In this document: in pieces, positions 52,637-61,257 of the stretch
Layout: the number at the start of each line of letters is the position of its first letter
Position numbering within the stretch: the stretch's first letter is position 1
From: Roseibium hamelinense
GTDB lineage: Bacteria > Pseudomonadota > Alphaproteobacteria > Rhizobiales > Stappiaceae
DNA length: 64,000 nt
NCBI RefSeq assembly: GCF_007830545.1
Contig: NZ_VLLF01000002.1
Span: forward strand, 62,001 to 126,000
Direction of reading: 5' to 3'
Program-made: the position numbers and the translations under genes
Notes under the pieces: generated by a model
Seen by the model: the letters and a program-made list of their open reading frames with translations, nothing else
Told to the model about the DNA's origin: nothing
Databases searched by the model: none

Positions 52637-55600
52637 CTAGTTTGCCGACGCCCGCCTGGGGGCGCTGTTGCCAAGCGGATTTCCGCTTTCCCATGTGCGG
52701 TACCAACGCTCGACGGCGGCTGCAGGCATTGGCTTAGCGAAAGCATATCCTTGAGCATACCGGCAGCCATGGGTTTTCAGCAATTCCGCGTGCGCGACCG
52801 TTTCAACGCCCTCTGCGAGAACCTTGAGATCGAACACCTGCCCAAACGAGATAATCAGTTTCAATATCTCCTGATCTTGAGGGTTGTTCACGCTGTCCCG
52901 CACAAACCCTTGATCAATCTTGAGCGTATTGACTGGCAACTGTTTGAGGTAGGCAAGTGACGAATAGCCGGTGCCGAAATCGTCGATCGCGAAGGTAACG
53001 CCAAGATCCCGGCAACTACGGATCACATTCGAAACATGATCAAAATCCTTGATCGCATCCGTTTCGAGCAATTCTATCTCCAGTTTGCCTGGCGAAATCT
53101 CGGGATACCGGCCCAGCTGTGATCTGAGTTTGATTTCGAAATCGTCCGACGCAATTTGAAGGGCACTGGCGTTGATACTGACTGGAAAATCGAGGCCGGT
53201 TTCCTGCCACGCTGCAATCTGTTTCAGGGCAGTTTCCATCACCCAGTCGCCAAGCGGAAGAGCGAAGTGGGCGTGTTTTTCAACCGGAGGGAGGAAGTCT
53301 GCCGGAGACAGCAGACCACGCACCGGGTGCTGCCAACGCAGCAAGGCCTCGCAGCCGATCACTTCGCCGCTCTCAAGGTCCACCTTAGGCTGGTAAAACA
53401 GCTGGAACTGGTCGTTTTTAAGCGCGTCACCCGCGTCCTCGATGCGGGCATAAAAACAAGCAAGTTGCTGGTCTTGCAGCGGATCGAAAAACCGGTAACG
53501 GTTGCGTCCTGCAAGCTTTGCTTCATACATGGCTTGGTCTGCCTGCCGCTCCAGCTGATCCGCTTCCATGGGCAGGTCTTGGGGAAAGAATGATACGCCT
53601 ATACTGGCGGAAACCGCAGCGGGACCGGATGCCTTTTCAAGATTAAATTCCTGTGCCGCTATGGATAGAAGGCGGTCCAAAGTGCCGATGCAATCGGTTT
53701 GGGACGGTAAGTCCGTGATCAGCGCAACGAATTCATCGCCGCCGATGCGGGCCAGGGTGTCTTCCGTTCGCAAAACGGATCTGAGCCGCTTGGCCATGGC
53801 AACAAGAAGTTCGTCGCCTGCGGCATGTCCGTGCGTGTCATTGACGGTTTTGAAACCATCCAGGTCAATAAATGCGATGGCCATGTAGTGCCCATGGCGC
53901 CGGGCTCGGGCCATGGCCTGGCTCATCTGGTCCTCAAGCAGAACCCGATTTGGCAGTCCGGTCAATTTGTCATATCTGGCCAGATGTTCGAGCTGCTTTT
54001 CGTGCGCTTTCAACTTTGAAATATCGGAAAACAGGCCAATGTAATTGGTCACATTGCCGTCTTTGTCTTCCACGGCGCTGATGGTCAGCATTTCCGGATA
54101 GACCTCACCGGTCTTCTTCCGGTTCCAGATTTCGCCGCGCCACATGCCCGTGGTCTGAAGTGTTTCCCACAGAGAATTGTAGAAGGCCGTATCTTGCTTG
54201 CCAGAGTTCAAAACACTCGCGTTGCTGCCGAGAACGTCAGACCGGTCGTAGCCGGTAATCTCCGTAAATGCCGCGTTGACATCGAGGATGGTGCCAGAGG
54301 CATCGGTGCTCAGGATCCCTTCGTCAGCCGAGGTGAAAACGCTCGCGCTCAGCTTCAACGCGTCTTCCGCGTTTTTCTCGCGGGTGATGTCGATGGCCAC
54401 GGCGTAAACTAGTTGGCGGCCAATATCAGAACGGGCCGACCAGCGCAGATCCTTGTAAATCCCACACCTGCAATAGTACCTGTTGACGAAGCCATCGACC
54501 GCTTCTCCGTCCCTGAGTTTCGAAAAGACAGCCAAGGTCTCTTCGACATCCTGCGGGTGGACAAGTTGAATAAACGGGCGAGAAACCAACTCCCGGGAGG
54601 AATAGTCGAGTAAATCCGACCACGCTCCATTATGGCGCAGAATATTGCCGTTGAAATCAACGATCAGGTTCAGAGATTGTGGCTGATTGAAGAAAGCTTC
54701 CAGATCGTTCTGACTGCGCTTGCGCTCATCTACTTCCCTGGAAAGCTCCTCGGTGCGCTTTTTGACCCGGATCTCAAGCGTCTCGTTCAAGTGGATGAGT
54801 TGCTGCTGCGAAATTGTAAGCCTTTTGTAAAATTCGCGGAGCATCATGAAGCGCCACAAGAAGAAGCCCATTATCAGAACGATCATGGCGCTCAACATGG
54901 CTGCATGAACGCGCTTTTCCGTCCAATACGGCTCTTCCTGACCGTACCATTTTGTGTAGATCTGTTGATAAGCCGGAGAATAGACAAACGCCGCAACTGC
55001 CGAACTGAAAAGGGCGTGCAGGTCGGTTCTGTCTTTATTAAAGTGCAGTCCGCGAGGGACTTCTTTTAGCGGCGTTCCGATTTGTGTGATCCGGTCAGCG
55101 ACGCCATGACTGCGGGCGAGGGAATTGAACACGGTATCAGGATAAACAACGGTATTCACGGCGCCGGACAGCAGACCGAGCAAGGCGTGCTCTGCATCGT
55201 CATACCCCGTCAGGGAGAGGTCTTTGCGTTCGCGCAGCAGGAAAAGGCCTGCGTTGCGCTTGACGACCCCAATTTGTTTGCCGTGAAGCGCTGCTGCGCT
55301 TGTTGCAGCAACATTGCCGGTGCGTACAAAAGCTACAATCCGGAACGTCTCCACCGGCGGGGTGAACAGATTGTCGGAGAGGCGCTCGGGTACGATGCCG
55401 CTGTTCGGGATAAGATCAGCTTCACCCTGTTCTAAAAGCGCGATCGCATCGACAAAAGTCTCCGCAATAACATAGCGGACCGTCAGCCCGAGCGTATCAG
55501 CCAGGTGGTCCAGTACATCAATCGCAAAGCCCTGCGGCTCTCCTTTGTTGTTGAGACTGTATTGCGGTGGCCAGTTTGCCGGAACAACCGCGATGACCTC

Positions 55601-55729
55601 GTCTCCATTCGGCAGCGCGGTGCCGGGCCTTTCAACGGGTGCCGCAAGCGCATTCACTGTTTGCAGCAGTAGCAAGGCAATAATGAAAACAACAGTGTTA
55701 GCCGCTCCAAGCAGCCTTGCCTGCGTCAT
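52637..55729 (-). CDS. periplasmic-sensor PAS-GGDEF-EAL protein
   Basis: A 1030-residue inner-membrane signalling protein. Domains in order: signal anchor (1-30), a type 3 solute-binding sensor (about 40-265, with PQYSLNNKGEPQGFAIDVLDHLAD), membrane helix (about 275-295), coiled coil (about 300-345), two PAS domains (about 350-450 and 460-580), GGDEF (about 590-750, intact GGDEF and IGVSFFPQD), EAL (about 775-1020, intact EALLRW, DDFGTGYSSL, EGVET). Both c-di-GMP synthesis and hydrolysis are possible; the balance is probably set by the periplasmic ligand, likely an amino acid-like molecule. Confidence 0.9.
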   Translation of the reverse strand: MTQARLLGAANTVVFIIALLLLQTVNALAAPVERPGTALPNGDEVIAVVPANWPPQYSLNNKGEPQGFAIDVLDHLADTLGLTVRYVIAETFVDAIALLEQGEADLIPNSGIVPERLSDNLFTPPVETFRIVAFVRTGNVAATSAAALHGKQIGVVKRNAGLFLLRERKDLSLTGYDDAEHALLGLLSGAVNTVVYPDTVFNSLARSHGVADRITQIGTPLKEVPRGLHFNKDRTDLHALFSSAVAAFVYSPAYQQIYTKWYGQEEPYWTEKRVHAAMLSAMIVLIMGFFLWRFMMLREFYKRLTISQQQLIHLNETLEIRVKKRTEELSREVDERKRSQNDLEAFFNQPQSLNLIVDFNGNILRHNGAWSDLLDYSSRELVSRPFIQLVHPQDVEETLAVFSKLRDGEAVDGFVNRYYCRCGIYKDLRWSARSDIGRQLVYAVAIDITREKNAEDALKLSASVFTSADEGILSTDASGTILDVNAAFTEITGYDRSDVLGSNASVLNSGKQDTAFYNSLWETLQTTGMWRGEIWNRKKTGEVYPEMLTISAVEDKDGNVTNYIGLFSDISKLKAHEKQLEHLARYDKLTGLPNRVLLEDQMSQAMARARRHGHYMAIAFIDLDGFKTVNDTHGHAAGDELLVAMAKRLRSVLRTEDTLARIGGDEFVALITDLPSQTDCIGTLDRLLSIAAQEFNLEKASGPAAVSASIGVSFFPQDLPMEADQLERQADQAMYEAKLAGRNRYRFFDPLQDQQLACFYARIEDAGDALKNDQFQLFYQPKVDLESGEVIGCEALLRWQHPVRGLLSPADFLPPVEKHAHFALPLGDWVMETALKQIAAWQETGLDFPVSINASALQIASDDFEIKLRSQLGRYPEISPGKLEIELLETDAIKDFDHVSNVIRSCRDLGVTFAIDDFGTGYSSLAYLKQLPVNTLKIDQGFVRDSVNNPQDQEILKLIISFGQVFDLKVLAEGVETVAHAELLKTHGCRYAQGYAFAKPMPAAAVERWYRTWESGNPLGNSAPRRASAN

Positions 55730-55884
55730 ATCGAATTCCGCGCCGATGCGCTTCGTTTAAGGTCCCAGTTGAATAGTCCGCAGAATTTTCTGACGGTAGA
55801 GACCCGTTATTCGGACGAGTTATTGGTAAAAAGGTGAAGATTTGCATAAAATTCCGAACTATCAGTACGAATACGTGTCGTGAT

Positions 55885-56460
55885 CTACTTTGGGTTTAAT
55901 GTATCGTTCCGTTGTCGTCTTTCGTGTACTTGCAGATGGGGCTTTGCCAAATGCAAGCACAGAAGATGGTAGCTCTGCTGAAGGAAGCCCGGCGCACTTA
56001 CCGTTTCCAAGGGAAGTAACTTGATCTTGATATCTTCGTGCTCGTCCAACGACCGCTTCCCGTCCGGTACAACGCCTCTGGCCAAATAATAATGCACCTT
56101 GTTGGTTTGGTTCCGGCAATTGGCGTAGGCTGCCCCGAGCGCCACCATGTCCTTCGTGCGATAACCGGTTTCCTCCTCAAGCTCGCGCATGGCAGCCGTC
56201 TTCGGCGACGGATCCGTGTCGTCAACGACACCTCCAATCAGACCGGTCAAGACCTTATCTGCTCCGTGGCGGTATTCGCGGACACACACCACCTCCCCGT
56301 CCGCTGTAATCGGCAGCACGCATATCCATTCCGGGTTCTCTTGCACATAAAACGGCTCGACGATCTGGCCGGAAGGGGTTTCATAGGTTCCCGCACGCAG
56401 GCGCAGCCATCGGTCAGCGACCGGAAACCGGCTTGAAAGAAGGGTCCAGGGTTTGATCAT
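55885..56460 (-). CDS. NUDIX hydrolase
   Basis: A 191-residue NUDIX-fold protein, ADP-ribose pyrophosphatase-like (PFYVQENPEWICVLPIT; REYRHGADKVLTGLIGG). The Nudix box ends in RELEEETGY, but the upstream Glu is not seen: GGVVDDTDPSPKTAAM has an Asp and one extra residue. The start at 56460 is chosen over an extension to 56613. Substrate unknown. Confidence 0.78.
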   Translation of the reverse strand: MIKPWTLLSSRFPVADRWLRLRAGTYETPSGQIVEPFYVQENPEWICVLPITADGEVVCVREYRHGADKVLTGLIGGVVDDTDPSPKTAAMRELEEETGYRTKDMVALGAAYANCRNQTNKVHYYLARGVVPDGKRSLDEHEDIKIKLLPLETVSAPGFLQQSYHLLCLHLAKPHLQVHERRQRNDTLNPK

Positions 56461-56666
56461 GGCAAAGCCACCTGTTGCGTGATCGATAGGGCTGAACAGC
56501 ATGGGCAGGATTGGTTTGCAACCAAAACCGCTCGACCACCCGCAAGAAGGGAGGCTGTGTCCGTAGTCTTCTGCTGCAAGCCTGTTGACCTCGTACGGCA
56601 TTCGCGTTTGCAATGTTGCCCGTCAGCCAGGTAGCTGGCACACCCCGAGCAAGTTCAGGAGGGCAA

Positions 56667-56975
56667 ATGGCCGTTTCACTACAAGTGTTGTATCCCGTCG
56701 GCGCTGACACCACGTTTGACTATGACTACTACACATCCACTCACATGGGACTGGTCGAGCAGCATATGGGGCCGTTCATGACCTCGGTGCAGGCCTGCAA
56801 AGGCCTGTCCGGCGGACCTGACACACCGCCTGAATTTTACGCGATTTTCACGGCAGTTTTTGAAGATCAGGAAAAGTTCAGCGAAGCGATGGCGGCCGCA
56901 GCGCCCGTTCTGGCCGACATTCCCAACTACACCAACACCAAGCCGCAAATGCTAATCGGCGAAGTAATCGGCTGA
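56667..56975 (+). CDS. EthD-family small protein
   Basis: A 102-residue dimeric alpha/beta-barrel (EthD) protein with VSLQVLYPVGADTTFDYDYYTSTHMGL and the C-terminal NYTNTKPQMLIGEV. Members include ether- and polyaromatic-degradation helpers, but many are orphans. ATG 56667 has AGGAGGG upstream. Convergent with the dehydrogenase gene. Confidence 0.8.
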   Translation: MAVSLQVLYPVGADTTFDYDYYTSTHMGLVEQHMGPFMTSVQACKGLSGGPDTPPEFYAIFTAVFEDQEKFSEAMAAAAPVLADIPNYTNTKPQMLIGEVIG

Positions 56976-56984
56976 GACCGGGTG

Positions 56985-57944
56985 TCACAGCCGGGTCATT
57001 TCAGGGACCGGCGTCAGTGCTTTCCCGGTCGCAAACCAGCTCTTCAGGTTGTCTACCACCAGTTGTCCCATGGAATTGCGGGTTGCCTGCGAGGCTGATC
57101 CGACATGGGGCAAAACGGTCACCCTGGGCAATGCCAAAAGAGCTTCGGGGACATTCGGCTCATCCTCGAAGACATCCAGTCCGGCGCCATAAATCGTGCC
57201 GGTTTCCAGCGCTTCGATCAGCGCCGCCTCATCTATCACCGATCCGCGGCCGACATTGATCACGATGCCGTTCGGTCCCAGAGCTTTCAGGACGTCTGCA
57301 TTGACCGCGTGATGGGTGGCGGCGCCCCCTGGTGCGACCACCATCAGGGTGTCGCAAGCTTCTGCCAGTCCTGTCAGAGTGGCGTGATAGGGATAGTCGA
57401 CACCTTCCTGTTGTGTACGGCCGTGATACTCGATGTCTAGGCCGAAGCTCTCAGCCCGTTTGGCGATCGCTTTGCCGATGCGCCCGAGGCCAAAAATGCC
57501 CATGCGGCGCCCCTGCAATGTGGCCTGGGTCAGCGGGTACGGCCCTTTCCCGGTCCAAGCGCCGGCGCGCAGCCATTGTTCGGCCTGTCCGAGTTCGCGC
57601 ACGGTCATCAACAAAAGACCGAGTGCCGTGTCGGCGACTTCTTCGTTCAAAACATCCGGTGTGTGCGTAACCATCACCTTGGCCGCCAGGCAATCGGCAA
57701 CGTTGATGTGATCATATCCAACCCCGAAACTGGCAACGATCTCCGCATTGGGCAAGTCAGCGAGAAGCGTATTGCCCATGGCCACGAAGCCATTGGCAAC
57801 GCCGCGGATCCTGCCGCCGATTTGCGCCAGCATTGCGGTGCGGTCGTCTGCCTCATAAAGCCGGTGCACGGTAAATGCCTCGTCCAGCTGCTCCTCGACG
57901 ATCGGCAGCATTTTGCGGGGCAGCAGGATATCGGGCTTGGTCAT
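56985..57944 (-). CDS. 2-hydroxyacid dehydrogenase (glyoxylate/hydroxypyruvate reductase type)
   Basis: A 319-residue D-2-hydroxyacid dehydrogenase. The nucleotide motif is FGLGRIGKAIAKRAE. The catalytic Arg, Glu and His are in NVGRGSVIDE, LDVFEDEP and LPHVGSAS. It reduces glyoxylate, hydroxypyruvate or a similar 2-oxo acid with NAD(P)H. The start at 57944 (MTKPDILLP) is chosen over the longer frame. Confidence 0.85.
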   Translation of the reverse strand: MTKPDILLPRKMLPIVEEQLDEAFTVHRLYEADDRTAMLAQIGGRIRGVANGFVAMGNTLLADLPNAEIVASFGVGYDHINVADCLAAKVMVTHTPDVLNEEVADTALGLLLMTVRELGQAEQWLRAGAWTGKGPYPLTQATLQGRRMGIFGLGRIGKAIAKRAESFGLDIEYHGRTQQEGVDYPYHATLTGLAEACDTLMVVAPGGAATHHAVNADVLKALGPNGIVINVGRGSVIDEAALIEALETGTIYGAGLDVFEDEPNVPEALLALPRVTVLPHVGSASQATRNSMGQLVVDNLKSWFATGKALTPVPEMTRL

Positions 57945-58486
57945 GGAAAAGGTCCGGGGGCAGGGGCGGGAAGTGTACAATCTGAAGCCCCAGCTTACGG
58001 TTTTTCCAAGCGCAGGAAAGAGAAAATCGGCCGCCGGAGGGAGCGGCCGCAAATGGCAGCGGTTCGGTGCAATTTGTGTGATGGGCCAGGCCCCGTTTGG
58101 ATGCTAGATTGTGTCTAGTGCAACAGAATGGACATCGAAGCGGCGAACAAACCGGCTTTCGGCATCGTGGACGGTTGGTTGGCTGCCCGCGCGGGGCGGA
58201 GACAACATTGGATGGCAAGTTAGGGGTACCGCTCTTTCGTCTAACCGCCTGCATGTCATCCAACACTCAGCGAAATGGGGATCCCGGACCCTCCTAATCC
58301 CATAGCGATTTGTTTCTGTACTCAACGGAAGCCGTCCGACCAGCGGCGCTCCACGTCCCGACCACACCACTCCTGCCGGTGTCAGTTTGCATTCCCCCCA
58401 TTGCCCCGGCGCCCAAATTCCCCTAAAACGGCGCCATATTTTTAAGAAGAATCCCGACATTCCAACCTGCGGAGACGACGAGCCCC
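57945..58486. other. intergenic region before ettA
   Basis: About 540 bases with no recognised gene. A possible long imperfect hairpin is TTGGATG (58208-58214) with CATCCAA (58257-58263) and inner TTAG/CTAA. CTAG-type short repeats occur near 58104-58117. It probably holds promoters for the divergent genes. Confidence 0.4.
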
Positions 58487-60136
58487 ATGGCGCGCCAGTT
58501 CATCTATCACATGCATGGCCTGTCAAAGGCCTATAACGGCAAGAAGGTCCTCGACAATATTCACCTATCATTCTACCCGGATGCCAAGATCGGTATCCTG
58601 GGCCCGAACGGTGCCGGTAAGTCGACGCTTTTGAAGATCATGGCGGGGATCGACAAGGAATACTCCGGCGAGGCCTGGGCCGCTGAGGGTGCCAAGGTCG
58701 GGTATCTGCCTCAGGAGCCGCAGCTCGACGAGAGCAAGTCCGTGATGGAAAACGTCATGGAAGGCGTTGCCCACAAGCAAGCCAAGATCGACCGTTATAA
58801 CGAACTGATGATGGACTACTCGGACGAGACCGCCGAGGAAGCCGCCCAGTTGCAGGACGAGATCGACGCCCAGGACCTTTGGAACCTGGAAAGCCAGGTG
58901 GAAATGGCGATGGAAGCATTGCGCTGCCCGCCCTCCGATGCGGATGTGGCCAATCTTTCCGGGGGTGAGCGCCGCCGCGTTGCGCTTTGCAAGCTGCTGC
59001 TCTCCGAACCCGATCTGCTCCTGCTCGACGAGCCGACCAACCACCTGGACGCGGAAACCGTTCATTGGCTGGAGCGGCACCTGCGCGAGTTCAAGGGCTC
59101 GGTGCTGATCATTACCCACGACCGCTACTTCCTTGACAATGTGACGGGCTGGATCCTGGAACTCGACCGGGGCCACGGCATTCCTTACGAGGGCAACTAC
59201 TCCGTCTATCTGGAGAAGAAAGCAAAGCGCATGGAGCAGGAAGGCCGCGAGAACATGGCCCGCTCCAAGGCGATCTCGAGAGAGCGTGAATGGATGGGTA
59301 TGTCGCCGAAAGGCCGTCAGACCAAGTCAAAAGCACGTATCCGGGCCTTTGAAGACCTGCTGGCCGCTCAGGAAGAACGTCAGCCAACCATCGAACAGAT
59401 CATGATCCCGGTTGGCGAGCGCCTCGGGGCCAATGTCATCGAGGTCAAGGGTGTTTCCAAGGGCTTTGAAGACCGGCTGTTGATCGACGATCTGTCGTTT
59501 AAACTGCCGCGCGGCGGTATCGTCGGCGTGATCGGCCCGAATGGCGCTGGTAAGTCGACCCTGTTCAAGATGCTGACCGGCCAGGAAAAACCGGACAATG
59601 GTGAAGTGGTCGTCGGTGACAGCGTCCACCTGGGCTATGTCGACCAGTCCCGCGACACGTTGGATCCGAACAAAACGGTCTGGGAAGAGATCTCCGACGG
59701 CAACGAGATCATTTATCTCGATGACAAGGAGATCAACTCCCGCGCTTACTGCTCGTCCTTCAACTTTAAGGGCCCGGCTCAACAAGCCAAGGTCGGCGAC
59801 CTCTCCGGCGGTCAACGCAACCGCGTGCATCTGGCAAAGGTGCTGAAAAAAGGCGCCAACGTTCTCCTGCTCGATGAGCCGACCAACGATCTCGATACCG
59901 AGACCCTGGCAGCGCTCGAAGACGCATTGGAAAACTACGCCGGTTGCGCTGTGGTCATCTCGCACGACCGGATGTTCCTCGACCGTCTGGCCACACACAT
60001 GCTCGCTTTCGAAGGCAACAGCCATGTGGAATGGTTCGAAGGCAACTTCGAGGACTACGAGAAGGACAAGGTGCGTCGTCTTGGTGCCCACGCGGCCGAT
60101 CCACGCCGCATCAAGTACAAGCCGCTGACCCGGTAA
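58487..60136 (+). CDS. ettA: energy-dependent translational throttle protein EttA (ABC-F)
   Basis: A 549-residue ABC-F protein with two ATPase cassettes: first Walker A GILGPNGAGKST and signature LSGGERRRVALCK, second GVIGPNGAGKST and LSGGQRNRVHLAK. The linker between them (about 240-320) has the ABC-F helical P-site tRNA interaction motif. EttA binds the ribosomal E site and gates elongation by the ADP/ATP ratio. ATG 58487; family-typical length. Confidence 0.94.
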   Translation: MARQFIYHMHGLSKAYNGKKVLDNIHLSFYPDAKIGILGPNGAGKSTLLKIMAGIDKEYSGEAWAAEGAKVGYLPQEPQLDESKSVMENVMEGVAHKQAKIDRYNELMMDYSDETAEEAAQLQDEIDAQDLWNLESQVEMAMEALRCPPSDADVANLSGGERRRVALCKLLLSEPDLLLLDEPTNHLDAETVHWLERHLREFKGSVLIITHDRYFLDNVTGWILELDRGHGIPYEGNYSVYLEKKAKRMEQEGRENMARSKAISREREWMGMSPKGRQTKSKARIRAFEDLLAAQEERQPTIEQIMIPVGERLGANVIEVKGVSKGFEDRLLIDDLSFKLPRGGIVGVIGPNGAGKSTLFKMLTGQEKPDNGEVVVGDSVHLGYVDQSRDTLDPNKTVWEEISDGNEIIYLDDKEINSRAYCSSFNFKGPAQQAKVGDLSGGQRNRVHLAKVLKKGANVLLLDEPTNDLDTETLAALEDALENYAGCAVVISHDRMFLDRLATHMLAFEGNSHVEWFEGNFEDYEKDKVRRLGAHAADPRRIKYKPLTR

Positions 60137-60165
60137 AAGGTGCTGGGCAGACAAAAAGACATTTG

Positions 60166-60191
60166 GCGGGGCGTTTTGCGCCCCGCTTTTT
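60166..60191 (+). terminator. rho-independent terminator of ettA
   Basis: GCGGGGCG-TTTTG-CGCCCCGC, a perfect eight-base stem with a five-base loop, followed by TTTTT. It lies 30 bases after the ettA stop and just before the next gene. Confidence 0.9.
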
Positions 60192-60207
60192 CGTGCTCAG
60201 GAGCTTC

Positions 60208-61161
60208 ATGCAAGTCTTTTTAAATGGTGCTTTGACCGTTTTTGTCTGTTGCGTCGGCATCGCAGCAGCGGGGTCCTTGGGCTGGCCTATGGATTTGTTT
60301 TCCCATTTCCAAGTGCAAGCGCTCCTTGCAGGTGTGGGGTTTGCAGCTGTTTTTGCTGTCCTTAGAGCACCGCGGCGGGCAGCATTGTCGGCCTTGTGCG
60401 CCTGCTATGCATTCTGGCAGATTTCAGGTTCGGTCACCTGGCATGCAAAGGCCGGGGAGCATTTTTCTGCAGGGCCTACGATATCCGTGGTTGCGGCAAA
60501 TCTGTTCGGATCGGCTCAAGCGCTGAACGCTCTGGAGCAGCGGGCAAACATGCAAAGCGCAGATCTGGCAATTCTGACTGAACTTCCGGCACATGCCTCG
60601 AACGCCAATCGCTTGGCACTTCTGCACCTTCCTTATCTTGCCGGGCGCCCCAACCTTGCCGGTCCCGGCCAGCCGTCAACGGTGATCCTGTCAGCCTGGC
60701 CACCCAAAGAACAGACGTTGGTCAAGGTCGGCCGGAATCCTGCTGAGATTGTCCGCGCACGGTATTGTCCAGACGGCCTGCGCACTTGTTTTTCAGTCTT
60801 TGCTCTTCATCCTTTGCCGCCGCTGAGCCCGCGTTTTTATGATCAACAAGAGGCTATTCTTGCAAGACTCTCGGTTGAGCTGGACGCGGCCGATGGGCCA
60901 GTCATTGTTGCCGGCGACTTCAACGCGACGCCGTGGTCCCCATTGTTCAAGCGTCTTTTGCGCTCTACTGGTCTTGAACGCGTCGATTGCGGCGGGTTCC
61001 TCAGACCAACCTGGTTGAGCACGACGCCCGGTCTTGGCCTGCCTCTCGATCATATTCTGCTGCGGGGGGACATTGTCGAAACCGGTTGTGCTGTCGGTCC
61101 GTTGTCAGGGTCCGATCATGCGCCGGTCCGGGCGGATCTAAATTTAATGGTTGATGACTAG
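60208..61161 (+). CDS. membrane endonuclease/exonuclease/phosphatase-family protein
   Basis: A 317-residue protein. Three hydrophobic segments (about 5-25, 33-50, 58-75) precede an exo-endo-phos domain with ISVVAANLFG, the catalytic GDFNATPWS and the C-terminal SGSDHAPV. Such proteins may be phosphodiesterases or nucleases anchored outside the membrane. ATG 60208 has CAGGAG upstream. Confidence 0.82.
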   Translation: MQVFLNGALTVFVCCVGIAAAGSLGWPMDLFSHFQVQALLAGVGFAAVFAVLRAPRRAALSALCACYAFWQISGSVTWHAKAGEHFSAGPTISVVAANLFGSAQALNALEQRANMQSADLAILTELPAHASNANRLALLHLPYLAGRPNLAGPGQPSTVILSAWPPKEQTLVKVGRNPAEIVRARYCPDGLRTCFSVFALHPLPPLSPRFYDQQEAILARLSVELDAADGPVIVAGDFNATPWSPLFKRLLRSTGLERVDCGGFLRPTWLSTTPGLGLPLDHILLRGDIVETGCAVGPLSGSDHAPVRADLNLMVDD

Positions 61162-61189
61162 CAGCTCTCGCTGGCTTGCGTTTCAGGCC

Positions 61190-61216
61190 ATACCCCGGAG
61201 TTGCGCTCCGGGATAT
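61190..61216. terminator. palindrome between convergent genes (REP-like or terminator)
   Basis: CCCGGAG (61194-61200), TTGCG, CTCCGGG (61206-61212), flanked by ATA and ATAT. Same ATxCCxGG style as the palindromes between dctP and dctQ; here between convergent genes, so it may end both transcripts. Confidence 0.5.
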
Positions 61217-61257
61217 GCTCGCATGTCATCCGTATGGGCTGAACCAGCCGCAGAACG

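Noticed and set aside
58208-58263. Possible structured RNA before ettA
   Set aside because: Seven-base arms with a long imperfect interior are easily found by chance; no promoter or terminator supports a separate RNA.
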